Source: Meghimatium bilineatum
Taxonomy: Eukaryota; Mollusca; Gastropoda; Stylommatophora; Philomycidae
Reading direction: 5' to 3'
DNA length: 64,000 bases
Assembly: GCA_034231615.1 (NCBI GenBank)
Contig: CM067318.1
Location: 34,319,382-34,383,381, forward strand
The notes under the pieces are model-generated. The model did no database searches, was not told where the DNA came from, and worked only from the letters and a program-made list of their open reading frames with translations. The translations under genes were made by a program, and so were the position numbers. The first letter of the stretch is position 1; every line of letters starts with the position of its first letter. This document shows positions 62,177 to 64,000 of the stretch, one piece after another.

Positions 62177-64000
62177 GTAGGCTTGATTGTGGTATATGTG
62201 AGGTAGGCTTGATTGTGGCATATGTGAGGTAGGCTTGATTGTGGCATATGTGAGGTAGGCTTGGTGGCATATGTGAGGTAGGCTTGATTGTGGTATATGT
62301 GAGGTAGGCTTGGTGGCATATGTGAGGTAGGCTTGATTGTGGTATATGTGAGGTAGGCTATATTTGGCATATGTGAGGTAGGCTATATTTGGCATATGTG
62401 AGGTAGGCTATATTTGGCATATGTGAGGTAGGCTATATTTGGCATATGTGAGGTAGGCTTGGTGGCATATGTGAGGTAGGCTTGATTGTGGCATATGTGA
62501 GGTAGGCTATATTTGGCATATGTGAGGTAGGCTTGGTGGTATATGTGAGGTAGGCTATATTTGGCATATGTGAGGTAGGCTTGATTGTGGCATATGTGAG
62601 GTAGGCTATATTTGGCATATGTGAGGTAGGCTATATTTGGCATATGTGAGGTAGGCTATGTTTGGCATATGTGAGGTAGGCTATATTTGGCATATGTGAG
62701 GTAGGCTATGTTTGGCATATGTGAGGTAGGCTTGGTGGTATATGTGAGGTAGGCTATATTTGGCAAATGTGAGGTAGGCTTGATTGTGGTATATGTAAGG
62801 TAGGCTTTATTTGGCATATGTAAGGTAGGCTTGATTGTGGCATATGTGAGGTAGGCTTGATTGTGGTATATGTGAGGTAGGCTTGATTGTGGTATATGTG
62901 AGGTAGGCTTTATTTGGCATATGTAAGGTAGGCTATGATTGTGGCATATGTGAGGTAGGCTTGATTGTGGCATATGTGAGGTAGGCTTGATTGTGGTATA
63001 TGTGAGGTAGGCTTTATTTGGCATATGTAAGGTAGGCTATGATTGTGGCATATGTGAGGTAGGCTTGATTGTGGCATATGTGAGGTAGGCTTGATTGTGG
63101 TATATGTGAGGTAGACTATGATTGTGGCATATGTGAGGTAGGCTTGATTGTGGCATATGTGAGGTAGGCTTGATTGTGGCATATGTGAGGTAGGCTTGGT
63201 GGCATATGTGAGGTAGGCTTGATTGTGGCATATGTGAGGTAGGCTTTATTTGGCATATGTAAGGTAGGCTATGATTGTGTCATATGTGAGGTAGGCTTGA
63301 TTGTGGTATATGTGAGGTAGGCTTTATTTGGCATATCTGAGGTAGGCTTGATTGTGGTATATGTGAGGTAGGCTTTATTTGGCATATGTAAGGTAGGCTA
63401 TGATTGTGGCATATGTGAGGTAGGCTTGATTGTGGCATATGTGAGGTAGGCTTGATTGTGGTATATGTGAGGTAGGCTTTATTTGGCATATGTCAGGTAG
63501 GCTATGATTGTGGCATATGTGAGGTAGGCTTGATTGTGGCATATGTGAGGTAGGCTTGATTGTGGCATATGTGAGGTAGGCTTGATTGTGGCATATGTGA
63601 GGTAGGCTTGGTGGCATATGTGAGGTAGGCTTGATTGTGGCATATGTGAGGTAGGCTTTATTTGGCATATGTAAGGTAGGCTATGATTGTGGCATATGTG
63701 AGGTAGGCTTGATTGTGGTATATGTGAGGTAGGCTTTATTTGGCATATCTGAGGTAGGCTTGATTGTGGTATATGTGAGGTAGGCTTTATTTGGCATATG
63801 TAAGGTAGGCTATGATTGTGGCATATGTGAGGTAGGCTTGATTGTGGCATATGTGATGTAGGCTTGATTGTGGCATATGTGATGTAGGCTTGATTGTGGC
63901 ATATGTGAGGTAGGCTTTATTTGGCATATGTGAGGTAGGCTATGATTGTGGTATATGTGAGGTAGGCTTGGTGGCATATGTAAGGTAGGCTATGATTGTG
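62165..64000. repeat. About 25-bp minisatellite derived from the DNMT1 exon/intron junction, 70 or more units
   Basis: Units of GGCATATGTGAGGTAGGC plus a variable spacer (TTGATTGT, TTGGT, TATATTT, TTTATTT, TATGATTGT), 21-27 bp each, run to the window edge. The first unit is the real exon end GGCATATGTGAG with the real donor GTAGGC. The array therefore overlaps the exon by 12 nt. Blocks of several units are themselves repeated (for example TTTATTTGGCATATGTAAGG near 62910, 63015, 63245, 63375 and 63657). Long open frames on the - strand through the array follow from its sequence and are not genes. Confidence 0.97.

Noticed and set aside
62125-63850. Long - strand open frames through the right-hand array ([13 protein letters not shown]-type repeats)
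   Set aside because: They are the antisense reading of the 25-bp minisatellite, change frame with unit length and overlap one another in all frames; no splice sites or start context.

Overview
This is a window of animal nuclear DNA. The sequence is AT-rich and the genes are split by introns with GT/AG boundaries. Between them lie degraded LINEs, short SINE-like repeats, inverted-repeat elements and a large number of tandem arrays. Two host genes can be read, both on the + strand. The repeat content and gene structure suggest an invertebrate, with a mollusc or other lophotrochozoan as my best guess; the sequence does not settle this.

Layout. 1-10735 is an AT-rich satellite with monomers of about 65-72 bp and higher-order duplications. 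10736-12040 is an AT-rich, decayed coding-like stretch of unknown origin, broken by a LINE fragment. 12776-17786 holds the last two coding exons of a procollagen galactosyltransferase (COLGALT, GT25 family); its earlier exons lie left of the window, so the satellite appears to sit in one of its introns. 17787-44600 is mostly intergenic or 5' intronic DNA full of LINE fragments on both strands, SINE copies, minisatellites and one long palindromic microsatellite. 45327-62176 carries the N-terminal half of DNA (cytosine-5)-methyltransferase 1 (DNMT1): the DMAP1-binding-like start, a PCNA-binding PIP box, an acidic/basic linker, the whole RFTS domain and the first two cysteines of the CXXC zinc finger. 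Ten exons join in perfect phase around one in-frame 39-nt candidate exon, and the true first exon is uncertain. 62165-64000 is a minisatellite of about 25 bp that runs off the window.

The most striking observation is at the right end. The minisatellite unit is a copy of the DNMT1 exon/intron junction itself, the last 12 nt of the exon plus the 5' splice site, so the intron that splits the CXXC finger begins with some 70 tandem look-alike splice donors. Other notable points are a twin-priming-type inverted LINE in a DNMT1 intron, two SINE-like families (here called A and B) that share a 3' end and whose limits are fixed by target-site duplications, a minisatellite that arose inside a dispersed repeat whose unexpanded form is visible elsewhere, a substituted zinc ligand in the RFTS domain, a KDEF C-terminus on COLGALT, and the unexplained AT-rich block at the left.

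The two genes are not known to work together. COLGALT modifies collagen hydroxylysines in the endoplasmic reticulum; DNMT1 copies CpG methylation after DNA replication in the nucleus.
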